Shown in pieces: positions 7,754 to 16,723 of a DNA stretch of 64,000 nucleotides. The stretch is from contig DAONTI010000006.1 in NCBI GenBank assembly GCA_035411585.1, forward strand, positions 74,872 to 138,871. Reading direction: 5' to 3'. The stretch is from MWDV01 sp002070715. Lineage in GTDB: Bacteria > Verrucomicrobiota > Verrucomicrobiia > Limisphaerales > MWDV01. Position 1 is the first letter of the stretch. Each line of letters begins with the position of its first letter. Under the pieces are notes generated by a model. It worked only from the letters and a program-made list of their open reading frames with translations. It had not been told where the DNA came from and made no database searches. A program made the position numbers and the translations under genes.

Positions 7754-7942
7754 GCATCAGTAGTCGCCGGAATTACATTTTTCACTTTTTTGGGCGGCCT
7801 CTTGTGCTTGGTTCTCGGGTGGAGAGGTGGCCCATTATGGTTGCGTTACTGCGTTTTGATTTTAGCGTTTGCGCCTTTTCCACTGTTTCACGTTGGACTT
7901 GGCTTTGCACAGATGGTTAGAGGATTTACGCTTGCTCCATGA
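7754..7942 (+). pseudogene. 3' part of the split small membrane-protein gene
   Basis: GCA TCA GTA at 7754 continues the reading frame broken at 6818. It encodes SVVAGITFFTFLGGLLCLVL, a GWRGGPLW loop, a membrane segment (YCVLILAFAPFPLFHVGLGF) and a short tail, TGA at 7940. The ATG at 7748 that would start an independent frame lies inside the element's inverted repeat, so it is fortuitous. Confidence 0.6.
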
Positions 7943-8604
7943 AGATGCGGCCTCCCGGCAAGCTGATGGGGCCAGTCATTGAGTATTTCCCTGGGAGGGA
8001 CGCGTTCCACCGCGTCCCTGAACCACCCCGGCGGCAGTTGCCCGGATGACAAGATTGGATAAACACCGCACCGTGCGATTGCGCGTAACCACAGGGTAAA
8101 TTACTTTTTGCGTTCGTGAGCGTCGGTTTGATCTGAGCACCCCACCGCGTTTTGGCGGTGATTATGTCAGGGACACGGTGGAACGTGTCCCTCCCCCAGC
8201 CCCGCCGGCCTGCCGTTGCGCTGATTCCTCGCTGACGCCAGAATCCTCGACGAACCCGCCGAAAGCCGGGTTTGATAAAGGGAAAGGTGGATACATCGTG
8301 CCCCCCTTCGTCTTGGTTTTTGGTCTGGTAAAGTATTGGGTGGCCTTCATGGTCGGCTGGGGCGTATCGTTGGCGCGAGCGCAGGTGACGAGCTGCTGAC
8401 ATCACTCGTGACGATTGGTCTTCGGGCAATCGGGTCCAAAGTAGGTGCTATACACCGCCCGAAGTTGGTAGATTTTGTACGCAGCGACGACGGCTACCCC
8501 GGAGGGGTCGCCGCAGCGTCTCCTTGCGGTGGGGGGCTCGAACCTTGATTTTTACCACCGAGAAGCCACGCTCTCCTCGGCCTTTTTCCAAAATGAAATT
8601 TCTA
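7943..8604. other. 662 bp without a credible gene
   Basis: Both strands carry frames up to 167 codons, but their translations are Arg/Gly/Pro-rich and low in hydrophobic core, and a pair of REP-like hairpins occupies 7993-8195. I see no start with a ribosome-binding site. It is probably decayed accessory sequence up to the ISNCY-type element. Confidence 0.6.
7993..8195. repeat. pair of inverted REP-like hairpins
   Basis: 7993-8021 (GGGAGGGACGCGTTCCACC...) and 8166-8195 are inverted copies of the same ~28-bp imperfect palindrome, with GGGAC/GTCCC arms around TTCCACC. The same family brackets the RAYT gene at 30.3-30.9 kb. Confidence 0.75.
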
Positions 8605-10117
8605 TGTCAAAACTCGTTAGAAATGTCCCCTTAAGAACTCGGGAGATAATGTCCCCTGGCTCTGTTGTTGTTCTCTGCGTGTCGGGTGGGGGACGTCGGG
8701 AGGCCGGAGCGGAGCGGAGGCCGACCAGAGGCCCCCACCCGACGCGCGGCGCCCGTCCGCCGTTGCATCGCCTTGCGCACACTGCCAATCCGCTGCAGCC
8801 GCCACGGATGGTTCGCCGCCGGCCGCGACTTCCCTGCTGTTGACGGGCTCCCGGCCACCGCTGGGACTTTCACCCGCACGGGTCGCCGGTCCAGTTCCCG
8901 CCATTTGAGCTTCACGCCGCCTCGCTCCAATTGGATGCGCCCATCCCGCAGTCGTCGCACCGTCACCTTCTGGCCCGCCAGTCCCAGCCCGGCCGTCGCC
9001 CGATCCAATTGATACCACCGGCCTTGGTAAACCACCGTCCAATCCCGTTGCACCACCCGCTCGACTTCCCAACTCAATGCCTCCTGCCACCCCCGCGGCA
9101 CCGCTTGGTGTACATCCGCCGCACTGGCCGCCGGCACCTGGAATCTCTGGTTGAGTTCGGGCAGATACGTCTGCGCCAAATACGCGTTGGCTGCGGCCAG
9201 ATCGTTGATCCCGGCCAGTCGCAGCGCCTTCACCAGCCGGTCTTGCAGCACCCCGTTCATCCGTTCCACCCGCCCCTTGGCCTGCGGACTGTGGGCCAAG
9301 ATCAATTGCACCCCCAACTTTTCCATCGCCCGCCCAAACTGGGTTTGGGGCCTTTTCCCGGCGATTTGCTCGGCAATGCTGCCCACTCCTTCACACCGAT
9401 AGATGCTGTCCCGGTCCACATACAGGCTCTGGGGCAGCCCATACCTTCTGGCCCAGCCTTCCAGCATGTCGTAGCTGGCGTGTGTCGTCTCGGCTTCAAA
9501 GAACTGGGCCCACACCCGGTTGGTGGCATCATCCACCATCACCATCAGCACACACGGCGCCCGCCGGCCCTCGAACCCGTCGTGGTGCGAACCGTCCAGT
9601 TGCACCATCGCCCCAAAGCATGGTTTGCGTTCCCGCCATTGTCGGTGGCGTTGCCGCCGACGCCGCACGGTCCACCGCCCCGCCGCCAACAGCCAGCGCC
9701 GCAGCGTCTCGTGATCCACCCGCCAGCCCTCCTGGGCCAGATACTCCGCCGCCAGGGTCGGCCCAAAGTCCGGATACCGCTGGGCGTGCCGCGCCAACAC
9801 CTGTGCGCGCAGTTCCGGCGGTTTGCGGCGCGGGCCGGGCCGGCCGCGCAACCGGTGCACCAGCCCCGCCTCTCCGGCGGCCCGATACCGTCGCCACACC
9901 CGCTGGGTTTGTCGGTAGCTCAGTCCCAGCACGGCGGCCGCCGCGCCCACCAAGTTGAGTTCGCCCGCTTGTACTCCCGCCATAATGACGGCACGACGCC
10001 GTTCTTTCGCACTCATCGTTAATGTTCCCATCGTGGCGGCAGTGCCTACCGCAACTGTCGCCCCATGGGGACATTTTCATCGAGTCCAAAAGGGGACATT
10101 CTCAAAAAGTCATGACA
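8605..10117 (-). mobile_element. ISNCY-type insertion sequence (~1.5 kb)
   Basis: Imperfect inverted repeats of ~26 bp start TGTCA and end AATGTCCCC (8605-8630 and the complement 10092-10117). Inside each end a second AATGTCCCC box is repeated (about 8648-8656; 10069-10077 in complement). One transposase fills the element. A 3-bp TCT flanks both sides if the repeat is extended by one base (ATGTCA/TGACAT), a possible target duplication. Confidence 0.8.
8631..10031 (-). CDS. ISNCY-family transposase (integrase core)
   Basis: 466 residues from the ATG at 10031 (ATG at 10016, MSAKERRRAVIM, is equally plausible). The N-terminus has the helix-turn-helix typical of the group (AAAAVLGLSYRQTQRVWRRY, then GLVHRLRGRPG). 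The integrase core follows: Asp in AMVQLDGSHHDGFEG, Asp in LPQSLYVDRDSIY, and Glu in AKGRVERMNGVLQDRLV. The Arg-rich tail runs right up to the element's end, and its stop codon is at the inner edge of the terminal repeat. No frameshift or internal stop is seen, so the copy may be functional. Confidence 0.88.
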   Translation of the reverse strand: MGTLTMSAKERRRAVIMAGVQAGELNLVGAAAAVLGLSYRQTQRVWRRYRAAGEAGLVHRLRGRPGPRRKPPELRAQVLARHAQRYPDFGPTLAAEYLAQEGWRVDHETLRRWLLAAGRWTVRRRRQRHRQWRERKPCFGAMVQLDGSHHDGFEGRRAPCVLMVMVDDATNRVWAQFFEAETTHASYDMLEGWARRYGLPQSLYVDRDSIYRCEGVGSIAEQIAGKRPQTQFGRAMEKLGVQLILAHSPQAKGRVERMNGVLQDRLVKALRLAGINDLAAANAYLAQTYLPELNQRFQVPAASAADVHQAVPRGWQEALSWEVERVVQRDWTVVYQGRWYQLDRATAGLGLAGQKVTVRRLRDGRIQLERGGVKLKWRELDRRPVRVKVPAVAGSPSTAGKSRPAANHPWRLQRIGSVRKAMQRRTGAARRVGASGRPPLRSGLPTSPTRHAENNNRARGHYLPSS

Positions 10118-10160
10118 TTCTTTCCCTGACACCGCGCCGGCGGTGCGGCAGATTTGCGGC

Positions 10161-10589
10161 ATGAATTACTGGTTGGTCAAACAAGAGCCCGAAGATTATG
10201 CCTGGGCCGCCTTCGTCGAGGACGGCGGCACGGCGTGGACCGGGGTGCGGAATTTTCAAGCCCGCAATCATCTGCGGGCGATGCGCAAAGGCGACCTCGT
10301 CCTTTTCTATCACAGCGGTAAAGCAAAAGAAATCGTCGGCCTCGCGCGGGTGACCCGGACGGCTTATCCTGATCCCACCGCGTCGGAGGGAGATTGGTCG
10401 GCGGTGGATTTGCAACCGGTACAAGCCTTGGCCACGCCCGTGGCCCTGGCCACCATCAAGGCGGATCCTCAACTGAAAGAACTTGCGTTGGTGCGGCAAT
10501 CCCGGCTCTCGGTCATGCCGGTCACGGCGCCGGAATTCGCCCGGCTCCTCCAACTCGCCGGCACCCGCCGGAGCAGTCCACGGAAATGA
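10161..10589 (+). CDS. EVE-domain protein
   Basis: 142 residues, a single EVE (PUA-like) domain. Such domains bind modified nucleic-acid bases; the cellular role of bacterial single-domain members is not settled. Signature segments are MNYWLVKQEPEDY at the start, the TAWTGVRNFQARNHLR loop and GDLVLFYHSGKAKEIVGLA. The start is the ATG at 10161, since homologues begin at MNYWL; the frame six codons upstream is not needed. Its TGA overlaps the ATG of the HAD gene (ATGA), indicating a two-gene unit. Confidence 0.92.
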   Translation: MNYWLVKQEPEDYAWAAFVEDGGTAWTGVRNFQARNHLRAMRKGDLVLFYHSGKAKEIVGLARVTRTAYPDPTASEGDWSAVDLQPVQALATPVALATIKADPQLKELALVRQSRLSVMPVTAPEFARLLQLAGTRRSSPRK

Positions 10590-11287
10590 AGCCCGCAGCG
10601 GCGGTGATCTTCGACATGGATGGCGTGCTCGTGGACAGCGAGGCGCACCACGAACGCGCGTTTCTCGACACGGTGGCGGCCCTCGGTTACCGCGACCGCC
10701 ACGGCCTCACGCATGCCGATTACCTCGGGCGTTCCGACCGCGAGATGTGGCAGGATTTCATCACGCGCAATCACGCCCCGTATTCATTGGACACGCTGCG
10801 CGCTTTGAAATGCGACCGCGTGGTGGCAATCCTGCGGCGCGAGCGTCCGCTGTTTCCCGGGGCGTTTGAACTGGTGGAAAATCTGGCCGTCCAATACCCG
10901 CTGGCCCTGGCTTCCGGTTCGGAACGACCGGTCGTGGACACCGTGCTCCAACTGCGCGGGATTGGCCGGTTTTTTCGGGTGACCCTCTCAGCGGCGGAAG
11001 TGGAGCGTGGCAAGCCGGCGCCGGACACCTTTTTACGCGCCGCCGAGCAACTGGCGGTTGCGCCCGAAGATTGTTGGGTGATCGAAGACTCAAAACCGGG
11101 AATCGTCGCGGCCTTGGCGGCCGGCATGAAAGTCATCGCCATCACCAATACGCATCCCGCGGATGAACTGACGGCCGCCACACACGTCGTCCGCGATTAC
11201 GCGACGATTGAACAAATTTTATTGCCCGCCTCCGGCCCTGTGCCGCAACCAACGATCGGCAAGCCGAAAGACGATTCTGTCCGCTAA
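10586..11287 (+). CDS. HAD-superfamily phosphatase/phosphomutase (subfamily IA)
   Basis: 233 residues. Motif I is FDMDGVLVDSEAHHERAF (nucleophile and acid/base Asp), motif II is the Ser in LALASGSERP, motif III is the Lys in RGKPAPDTFL, and motif IV is CWVIEDSKPG. A helical cap lies between motifs I and II. Sequence style is that of beta-phosphoglucomutase-like and sugar-phosphate phosphatases; the substrate cannot be told. Start fixed by the 4-base overlap with the EVE gene. Confidence 0.9.
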   Translation: MKPAAAVIFDMDGVLVDSEAHHERAFLDTVAALGYRDRHGLTHADYLGRSDREMWQDFITRNHAPYSLDTLRALKCDRVVAILRRERPLFPGAFELVENLAVQYPLALASGSERPVVDTVLQLRGIGRFFRVTLSAAEVERGKPAPDTFLRAAEQLAVAPEDCWVIEDSKPGIVAALAAGMKVIAITNTHPADELTAATHVVRDYATIEQILLPASGPVPQPTIGKPKDDSVR

Positions 11288-11362
11288 GTTAAATCCCTGC
11301 CTTGCGACCGGAAGAACAGTTCGTCCGGTTTCGCGGAGCGTCTGAAAGACGCGTAGTAAGGA

Positions 11363-12820
11363 TCAGACCGGGGAGGAAAGCACCTGCCCGATGGCATCGT
11401 GCAGGGCCGCGATCATCCGACGCAGTTGTGTGAGCGTGGTGCAATAAGGCGGCATCAATACGATGACGTCGCCGACCGGTCGCGTGAGCACGCCGCGCCG
11501 GGCCATCGCTTCGCAGACCCGGATGCCGACGCGCTCGCGTAAAGCGAAAGGCGTCCGGGGCCGCCAGTCCCGCACCAGTTCCACCCCTGCGATGAGGCCG
11601 ACTTGCCGGATGTCACCAACCCAGGGCCACGACCATAACGATTGGAGTTCGCGCGTCAGCGCGTGCTCCAACCGGATGCGGGCGCTTTGTCCGGACTGGC
11701 GCTGGAGTAATTCCAGCGACGCCAGGGCGGTCGCGGCCCCGAGTTGGTTGCCGGTGTAACTGTGACCGTGGAAGAACGTCTTGAATTCCTCGTATTCCCC
11801 AAGGAAAGCGTCAAACACCGACTGCGTGGTCAGCGTGGCCGCCATGGGGAGATACCCGCCGGTCAACCCTTTCGCGAGGCAGAGAAAATCCGGTTGCACA
11901 CCTTCATGCTGGGAGGCGAACAAAGGCAGCGCGACGCTCCTTCGACCCAAGGCCAGGCGTCCTCCTCCTCCCGTGCGGCCAAAGCCGGTCATCACTTCGT
12001 CCGCGATGAGCAGCGCTCCGTGCGCCCGGGCCAACTCGGTCACCCGCGCGAGCCATCCGACCGGTTGCGGAATCATACCCGCGGCGCCTTGCATCAGCGG
12101 TTCAAAGACAAATCCCGCGTAGCCCGGACCGCGTTTTTTTCGCGCGCGGAACTGCTGTTCGACGCGGGTCACACATTCCCACCGGCACCGGCGGTATTCG
12201 CGGGCATCGGCGCGTTCGGGTTGCGCCCGGTTGAACCGGCATCGGTAGCAATACGGCGCCATCACCTGATCGCTGCGAAACAACAGTCCGCTGTACGCCT
12301 GGTGAAACAGATCAATGTGACCCAACGAAACCGCCCCCACCGTGTCGCCATGATACGCTCCCGCCAGGGAAAGAAAACGCGGACGGGATTTTGGTCCTCG
12401 GGTACGACGCGTGAATTCGTAAGCCAGCTTGAGCGCGACTTCGAGGGCGGTGGAGCCATCATCGCTGAAGAAGACTTTATTCAAGTGCGGCTCGCGAGTC
12501 GCCGTACGCCGCGGCTCATTGGCCACGCGAACCAGTTGAGCCGCCAACTGACTGGCAGGTTCATTCGCCAAACCCAGTGCCGAACTATGCGCAATTTTAC
12601 CGAGCTGCCGGCGGAGGGCGGCGTTCAGCCGGGGATGATTATGCCCGTGCAGATTGGTCCAGATGGAGGCGTTGGCATCCAGATACTCGCGCCCGGCGGC
12701 ATCGCGCAACACCGCCCCTTTGCCCGAGAGGATGACAATCGGCTCGCGCTTCAGCCAATCGCGCATTTGCGTAAACGGATGCCAGACATAGGTCCGATCA
12801 AGTTGGGCGAGGCGGTGCAT
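11363..12820 (-). CDS. bioA: adenosylmethionine-8-amino-7-oxononanoate aminotransferase
   Basis: 485 residues from the ATG at 12820. The PLP enzyme converts KAPA to DAPA in biotin synthesis, with SAM as amino donor. Class III aminotransferase features are the start DRTYVWHPFTQMRDWL (typical of BioA), FFSDDGSTALEVALK, GAYHGDTVGA, ADEVMTGFGRTG and the PLP lysine in CLAKGLTGGYLPM. An insertion around residues 200-235 is Cys- and Arg-rich (YCYRCRFNRAQ...), longer than in E. coli. The start lies inside the end of bioF (23-bp overlap), so the two are co-translated. bioB and bioD are not in the window. Confidence 0.95.
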   Translation of the reverse strand: MHRLAQLDRTYVWHPFTQMRDWLKREPIVILSGKGAVLRDAAGREYLDANASIWTNLHGHNHPRLNAALRRQLGKIAHSSALGLANEPASQLAAQLVRVANEPRRTATREPHLNKVFFSDDGSTALEVALKLAYEFTRRTRGPKSRPRFLSLAGAYHGDTVGAVSLGHIDLFHQAYSGLLFRSDQVMAPYCYRCRFNRAQPERADAREYRRCRWECVTRVEQQFRARKKRGPGYAGFVFEPLMQGAAGMIPQPVGWLARVTELARAHGALLIADEVMTGFGRTGGGGRLALGRRSVALPLFASQHEGVQPDFLCLAKGLTGGYLPMAATLTTQSVFDAFLGEYEEFKTFFHGHSYTGNQLGAATALASLELLQRQSGQSARIRLEHALTRELQSLWSWPWVGDIRQVGLIAGVELVRDWRPRTPFALRERVGIRVCEAMARRGVLTRPVGDVIVLMPPYCTTLTQLRRMIAALHDAIGQVLSSPV

Positions 12821-14033
12821 GGTCAATTTTCCTTTGTGAAAAACGGGGCAATAGCAGGCGGAGAGTGTCGGCAAGCGCCGTAATATCCTCGGCGGCGTGC
12901 GCAGCGGTCAATGTGATCCGCAGCCGCGCCGCGCCCCGGGCCACGGTGGGGTAACGGATGGCAGGCACAAAAAAACCGCGTTCCCGCAGGGCCGCAAAGA
13001 GAGCCACCGCAGCGGCTTCGTCGCCTACGATGACCGGAAAAATGGCGATCGGAGGGCGCCCACCCGGCGGGGGAAAGTGCGAAGCCAATGCCCGCACATA
13101 CGCCCAAAGCTGATGGCGCAACGCCTGTCCGGCGGGAGTTTGCACGTACCGCACCGCAGCGGTGGCGGCGGCGGCAACCGCGGGCGGCGGGGCCGTGCTG
13201 AAAATAAAACTCCGCGCCCGGTTCACCAGATAGTCCACCAGCTTGCGCGATCCGACGATGTAACCGCCGCTGACCCCCAGGGCCTTGCCGAGCGTGCCCA
13301 TTTGGATTTCGATGCGGTCGGCCACCCCTTGCGCATTCGCCAACCCCTGGCCCCGCTCGCCGTAAAGCCCGGTGGCGTGCGCTTCATCCAACATCAGCCA
13401 CGCCCCGAAGCGTTCTTTGAGCGCCACCATTTCGCGAAGCGGCACGCCATCGCCGTCCATGCTAAACACCGATTCAGTGACCACCAGCACATTGGGCCGC
13501 GGGTGCCGTTCGCCAGAGCTTGCCGGACGCGGACGCGTGGCCCATTGCAGAATCCGCTCCAGATCCGCCAGGTCGTTGTGCTTGTAAACCCGAATCTTCG
13601 CCCCGCAAAGCCGGGCCGCATCCACCAGACTGGCGTGAACGAGTTTGTCCAGAATGATCACGTCGTCCTTCCCCAGCAGGGCGCTGATCGTGCCGACGGC
13701 GGTGGCGTAGCCCGAAGCAAAACTGAGCGCGGCCTCAGTGCCTTTGAAATCGGCGAGCGCGGCTTCCAACTCGTGATGCGGCGCGAGGGACCCGCCCATC
13801 AACCGTGATCCGCCGCTCCCAATCCCGAAACGCTCGATGGCTTTGATTGCCGCCTCCCGCAGGACCGGATGATTGGCCAGCCCCAAATAATCGTTGGACG
13901 CGAAATTATGCAGCCTTTGCCCGCCAAGCTGCAGGTGGGGGCCCGTTGGAGAATCCACCCGCCGTAGTTCGCGAAGCAATCCGGCGGCGTGCAGGTCAGC
14001 CAGACGGGTTTCAAGTAGCGAGTTCAAGCGCAT
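12798..14033 (-). CDS. bioF: 8-amino-7-oxononanoate synthase (KAPA synthase)
   Basis: 411 residues. It condenses pimeloyl-CoA/ACP with alanine, PLP-dependent, the step before BioA. Seen: NFASNDYLGLANHP, GSGGSRLMGGSLAPHHELE, DEAHATGLYG, and the Schiff-base lysine in MGTLGKALGVSGGY. The start is the ATG at 14033 (MRLNSLLETRLADL); the frame extends further but into the amidohydrolase gene. It lies 19 bp downstream of that gene and overlaps bioA, so the three probably form an operon. Confidence 0.95.
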   Translation of the reverse strand: MRLNSLLETRLADLHAAGLLRELRRVDSPTGPHLQLGGQRLHNFASNDYLGLANHPVLREAAIKAIERFGIGSGGSRLMGGSLAPHHELEAALADFKGTEAALSFASGYATAVGTISALLGKDDVIILDKLVHASLVDAARLCGAKIRVYKHNDLADLERILQWATRPRPASSGERHPRPNVLVVTESVFSMDGDGVPLREMVALKERFGAWLMLDEAHATGLYGERGQGLANAQGVADRIEIQMGTLGKALGVSGGYIVGSRKLVDYLVNRARSFIFSTAPPPAVAAAATAAVRYVQTPAGQALRHQLWAYVRALASHFPPPGGRPPIAIFPVIVGDEAAAVALFAALRERGFFVPAIRYPTVARGAARLRITLTAAHAAEDITALADTLRLLLPRFSQRKIDHAPPRPT

Positions 14034-14052
14034 GTTGGACAGGGGAAGAAAA

Positions 14053-15303
14053 TTAATCGGCGTCAGGCGCCTTCGTCCATTGACCGTCAATCATGCCGGC
14101 ACAAATCTGCCCCGGATGCCACACCACCGCCTCTGCGGCGGCGGCCCGCGGCGCGTCCGACGGAATTGCAATCAGATCCGCGAACGCTCCCGGAGCGAGT
14201 TCGCCCACCTGCCCCGCCAGCCCCAAAGCCCGGGCGGCATTGCGGGTGGCCATTTCCAGAATCCGACCGGGACGCAGCCACGGTTCGCGGGCGGCCAATT
14301 CCCGCATTTCCGCGAACAAATTGAGTTCGACGGATTGCCGTAGACGCCGGCGCACAGTGGCCAGACTGTCCGTGCCCAGGCACACATTGACCCCGTTACG
14401 CAAGAGACGCCGAAGGGGAAACGGTTGATGCCGGAAATAGGCGTGGCTGCGCGGGCAATGTGCCACACTCACTCCCTGCCGCGCCAAGCGCGAGGCGTCG
14501 CCCGGCGCCAGGTAATTCGCGTGGACCGCGAGCAGGTTGGAGCGGAGCAAACCGGCTCGTTCCAACAGTTGCACCGGCGAACCCAATCCGCAATCGCGCA
14601 TGTCCCGACCGAGGTGTTGCAACCAGTGGAACAATCCACCGCGCCGATGCCGAATCATCTCGAATTCCTCCTCTGATTCCGCCACGTGAATGGCGACCGG
14701 CCAACGGCGTTTCTCCGCGAGCACCGCAGTTTGGCGCAGTAATGCGGGCAGGGTCGAATAAGGAGCATGCGGGGAAAGACTGGCCCGGCAACGTCCTGCA
14801 GGTAGGGTGGCAATTTTCTCCCGGGCTTCACGCAACAGCGCCGCCGGTGCGCGTCGGGCGCGAATCCCGGTCATCTCCAAAAACGACAACACACGCAGCG
14901 GCGTCGTCCGCCAGACTCCGGGGAGCAGATCAGTCACCGCTTCGATGTCTCCCACGGTGGTTGTGCCCGTGCGGAGGAGCATGGCGGCGCCGCTTCGCCA
15001 TGATTGGCGGTAATCCGTCAATCGCCATTCCGCCTTTGCTTGGGTGATGCGCTGGAGCCAATCGGTGAAACGCTGAGGCGGCGGAATGCGTCCCGCCAAA
15101 TGCGTGTAATCAAGATGACAGTGGGCATTGACCAGCCCGGGCAAAAGAATGACCTCCCCCAAGTCATGAACCTGCCGGCGCGAGGATGAGGAAAAATCGC
15201 GCCATCGTCCCACGCCAACGATACGGTTGCCGGATACCAGCACCGCGCCGTCCTCAAGGGGCGGCTGCACCAGCGTCAGGACCAGACGGGCGCGCAGCAA
15301 CAT
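14053..15303 (-). CDS. metal-dependent amidohydrolase/deaminase (SsnA/MtaD-like)
   Basis: 416 residues from ATG 15303. The amidohydrolase TIM-barrel metal ligands are visible: PGLVNAHCHLDYTHL (H-x-H), SLSPHAPYST, VAIHVAESEEE, and LGTDSLAT (Asp). The family covers S-adenosylhomocysteine/5'-methylthioadenosine deaminases, chlorohydrolases and aminodeoxyfutalosine deaminase; the sequence does not separate these. The ORF can start earlier, but MLLRARLVLTLV begins the usual composite beta-domain. Upstream hpf ends 68 bp away and bioF follows at 19 bp. A link to biotin is not obvious. Confidence 0.85.
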   Translation of the reverse strand: MLLRARLVLTLVQPPLEDGAVLVSGNRIVGVGRWRDFSSSSRRQVHDLGEVILLPGLVNAHCHLDYTHLAGRIPPPQRFTDWLQRITQAKAEWRLTDYRQSWRSGAAMLLRTGTTTVGDIEAVTDLLPGVWRTTPLRVLSFLEMTGIRARRAPAALLREAREKIATLPAGRCRASLSPHAPYSTLPALLRQTAVLAEKRRWPVAIHVAESEEEFEMIRHRRGGLFHWLQHLGRDMRDCGLGSPVQLLERAGLLRSNLLAVHANYLAPGDASRLARQGVSVAHCPRSHAYFRHQPFPLRRLLRNGVNVCLGTDSLATVRRRLRQSVELNLFAEMRELAAREPWLRPGRILEMATRNAARALGLAGQVGELAPGAFADLIAIPSDAPRAAAAEAVVWHPGQICAGMIDGQWTKAPDAD

Positions 15304-15371
15304 GGGCTGACCCGGCGGAGCGACCGGCGCCCGGCGGCGGCGCAGACGCCCTCCCGACCGCGCGGAGCGCA

Positions 15372-15725
15372 TCAGAGGGCGGATTCCTGCCGTTTGATTT
15401 TGGTGCGCGCCGCCTGCGTTTGTTTGCGGGCTTTGTATTTGCTGTGGCGTTTGCGGATTTGTTGTTCGATTTTTTTGACCACCGTATCAATGGCGACGTA
15501 GAGATCGCTCTGGCGGTCCTCCGCAAACAAATCCGGGCCGCGCACGGCCAGGCGGATGGAACAAATGAACTGCTTTTTCGGGGTGCGCTTGTGATCGTGT
15601 TCGAGCGTCACCCGCGCATCAATCGCCCGCCGGTCCAGGCGGGCTAGTTTCTCAATCTTTCTGACCACGTGGTTTTCGATGGCCTGGGTCATGGTCAGAT
15701 TGTGCGTTGAGATGATCAGTTTCAT
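15372..15725 (-). CDS. hpf: ribosome hibernation promoting factor (short HPF/RaiA)
   Basis: 117 residues, the short form without the C-terminal dimerisation domain. Starts MKLIISTHNLTMTQAIENHV, then VRKIEKLARLDRRAIDARV and the AIDTVVKKIEQQIRKRHSKY helix, with a basic tail. Such proteins bind the 30S decoding region and inactivate ribosomes in stationary phase. The start is the ATG at 15725; residues encoded further upstream do not match the family. Confidence 0.9.
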   Translation of the reverse strand: MKLIISTHNLTMTQAIENHVVRKIEKLARLDRRAIDARVTLEHDHKRTPKKQFICSIRLAVRGPDLFAEDRQSDLYVAIDTVVKKIEQQIRKRHSKYKARKQTQAARTKIKRQESAL

Positions 15726-15859
15726 AGGCGCCCATAGGATGCGCCCTTTTTGTAAAAAAGCCAGCAAAAGTCTGAACCGGTCCATCGGGCCTCGGTTTGG
15801 GGTGCGCCGGACGGAAGGCCGGCCTTGAATCGGCGGGTGGGTTTCGTTACATCTGGGCC

Positions 15860-16723
15860 GTGCCAACAAAAGTCATTGCCGTCGCCAACCAGAAAGGCGG
15901 CGTGGGCAAAACCACCACGGCGATCAATCTGGCGGCCTGCCTCGCGGCGCTGGAGCGGCGGGTGTTGTTGCTGGATTTGGACCCGCAAGCCAACGCCACC
16001 AGTGGTCTCGGGCTGGAAAAAACCCCGGGCGACAGCGCCTACGGCCCGCTTTTAGGCGAGGGTTCTTTGCTGGACAAAGTAAAACCCACCGCTTTCGAGC
16101 GGTTGAGCCTGATCCCCAGTGAAATGGATCTGTGCGGCGCGGACATCGAACTGGCGCGGTCGGAAAATCATTTGCTCCGACTCCGGCATGCCCTGCAACC
16201 CGTCCTGGCCAGCGAACGTTTCGACCTCGTTTTCGTGGATTGCCCGCCGTCGCTGGGCATCCTGACCCTTAACGCCTTTGCCACCGCCACCAGCGTCCTC
16301 GTGCCCCTGCAATGCGAGTATTACGCCTTGGAAGGCATTTCGATGATCCATCGCCTGCTCGCGCAAATTCGCGATACCGGCGTCAACCCCGGCCTGCACA
16401 TCCTCGGCATCGTCATGACCATGTACGACACCCGGACCAAACTGTCCCATCAAGTTGTGGCCGAGGTCCGGCAATACTTCGGGGCGCAAGTATTTGAAAC
16501 GGTGGTGCCGCGCACCACCCGTCTCGCGGAAGCGCCCAGCTTCGGCAAACCGATTATCGCCTACGACCCCTACAGCCACGGGGCCGCGGCGTATGAAGTC
16601 CTCGCCCAGGAATTGCTCGCCCGGCTCGAGGCGCCGGCTGCGCCTGAATCTCCGTCCCCGACTGTTGAAACCTCCTCTTCCCCTGCGGATCCGGCTTATG
16701 TTGAAACGCACGCCCCTCTTTGA
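15860..16723 (+). CDS. parA: ParA-family ATPase (chromosome partitioning/Soj)
   Basis: 287 residues from GTG at 15860. The deviant Walker A motif is KGGVGKTTT near the N-terminus (VPTKVIAVANQKGG), Walker A' is LLLDLDPQANATSGLG and Walker B is FVDCPPSLGILTLNA; HxxL-type and TMYDTRTKLS segments match Soj. A Pro/Ser-rich tail of ~30 residues ends in the overlap with gcvT. No parB follows, which is unusual, since parAB are normally adjacent; parB may be elsewhere. GTG was chosen because homologues start at the beta-strand before KGGVGK. Confidence 0.92.
   Translation: MPTKVIAVANQKGGVGKTTTAINLAACLAALERRVLLLDLDPQANATSGLGLEKTPGDSAYGPLLGEGSLLDKVKPTAFERLSLIPSEMDLCGADIELARSENHLLRLRHALQPVLASERFDLVFVDCPPSLGILTLNAFATATSVLVPLQCEYYALEGISMIHRLLAQIRDTGVNPGLHILGIVMTMYDTRTKLSHQVVAEVRQYFGAQVFETVVPRTTRLAEAPSFGKPIIAYDPYSHGAAAYEVLAQELLARLEAPAAPESPSPTVETSSSPADPAYVETHAPL

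Noticed and set aside
7926..8429. 167-codon minus-strand frame
   Set aside because: Contains both REP hairpins, Arg/Gly-rich translation, no motif.
13000..13800. long plus-strand frame over bioF
   Set aside because: Shadow of the real gene; low-complexity Arg/His-rich translation.
15860..16723. Replication origin near parA
   Set aside because: No dnaA, no DnaA-box cluster, no parB; one ParA is not enough.
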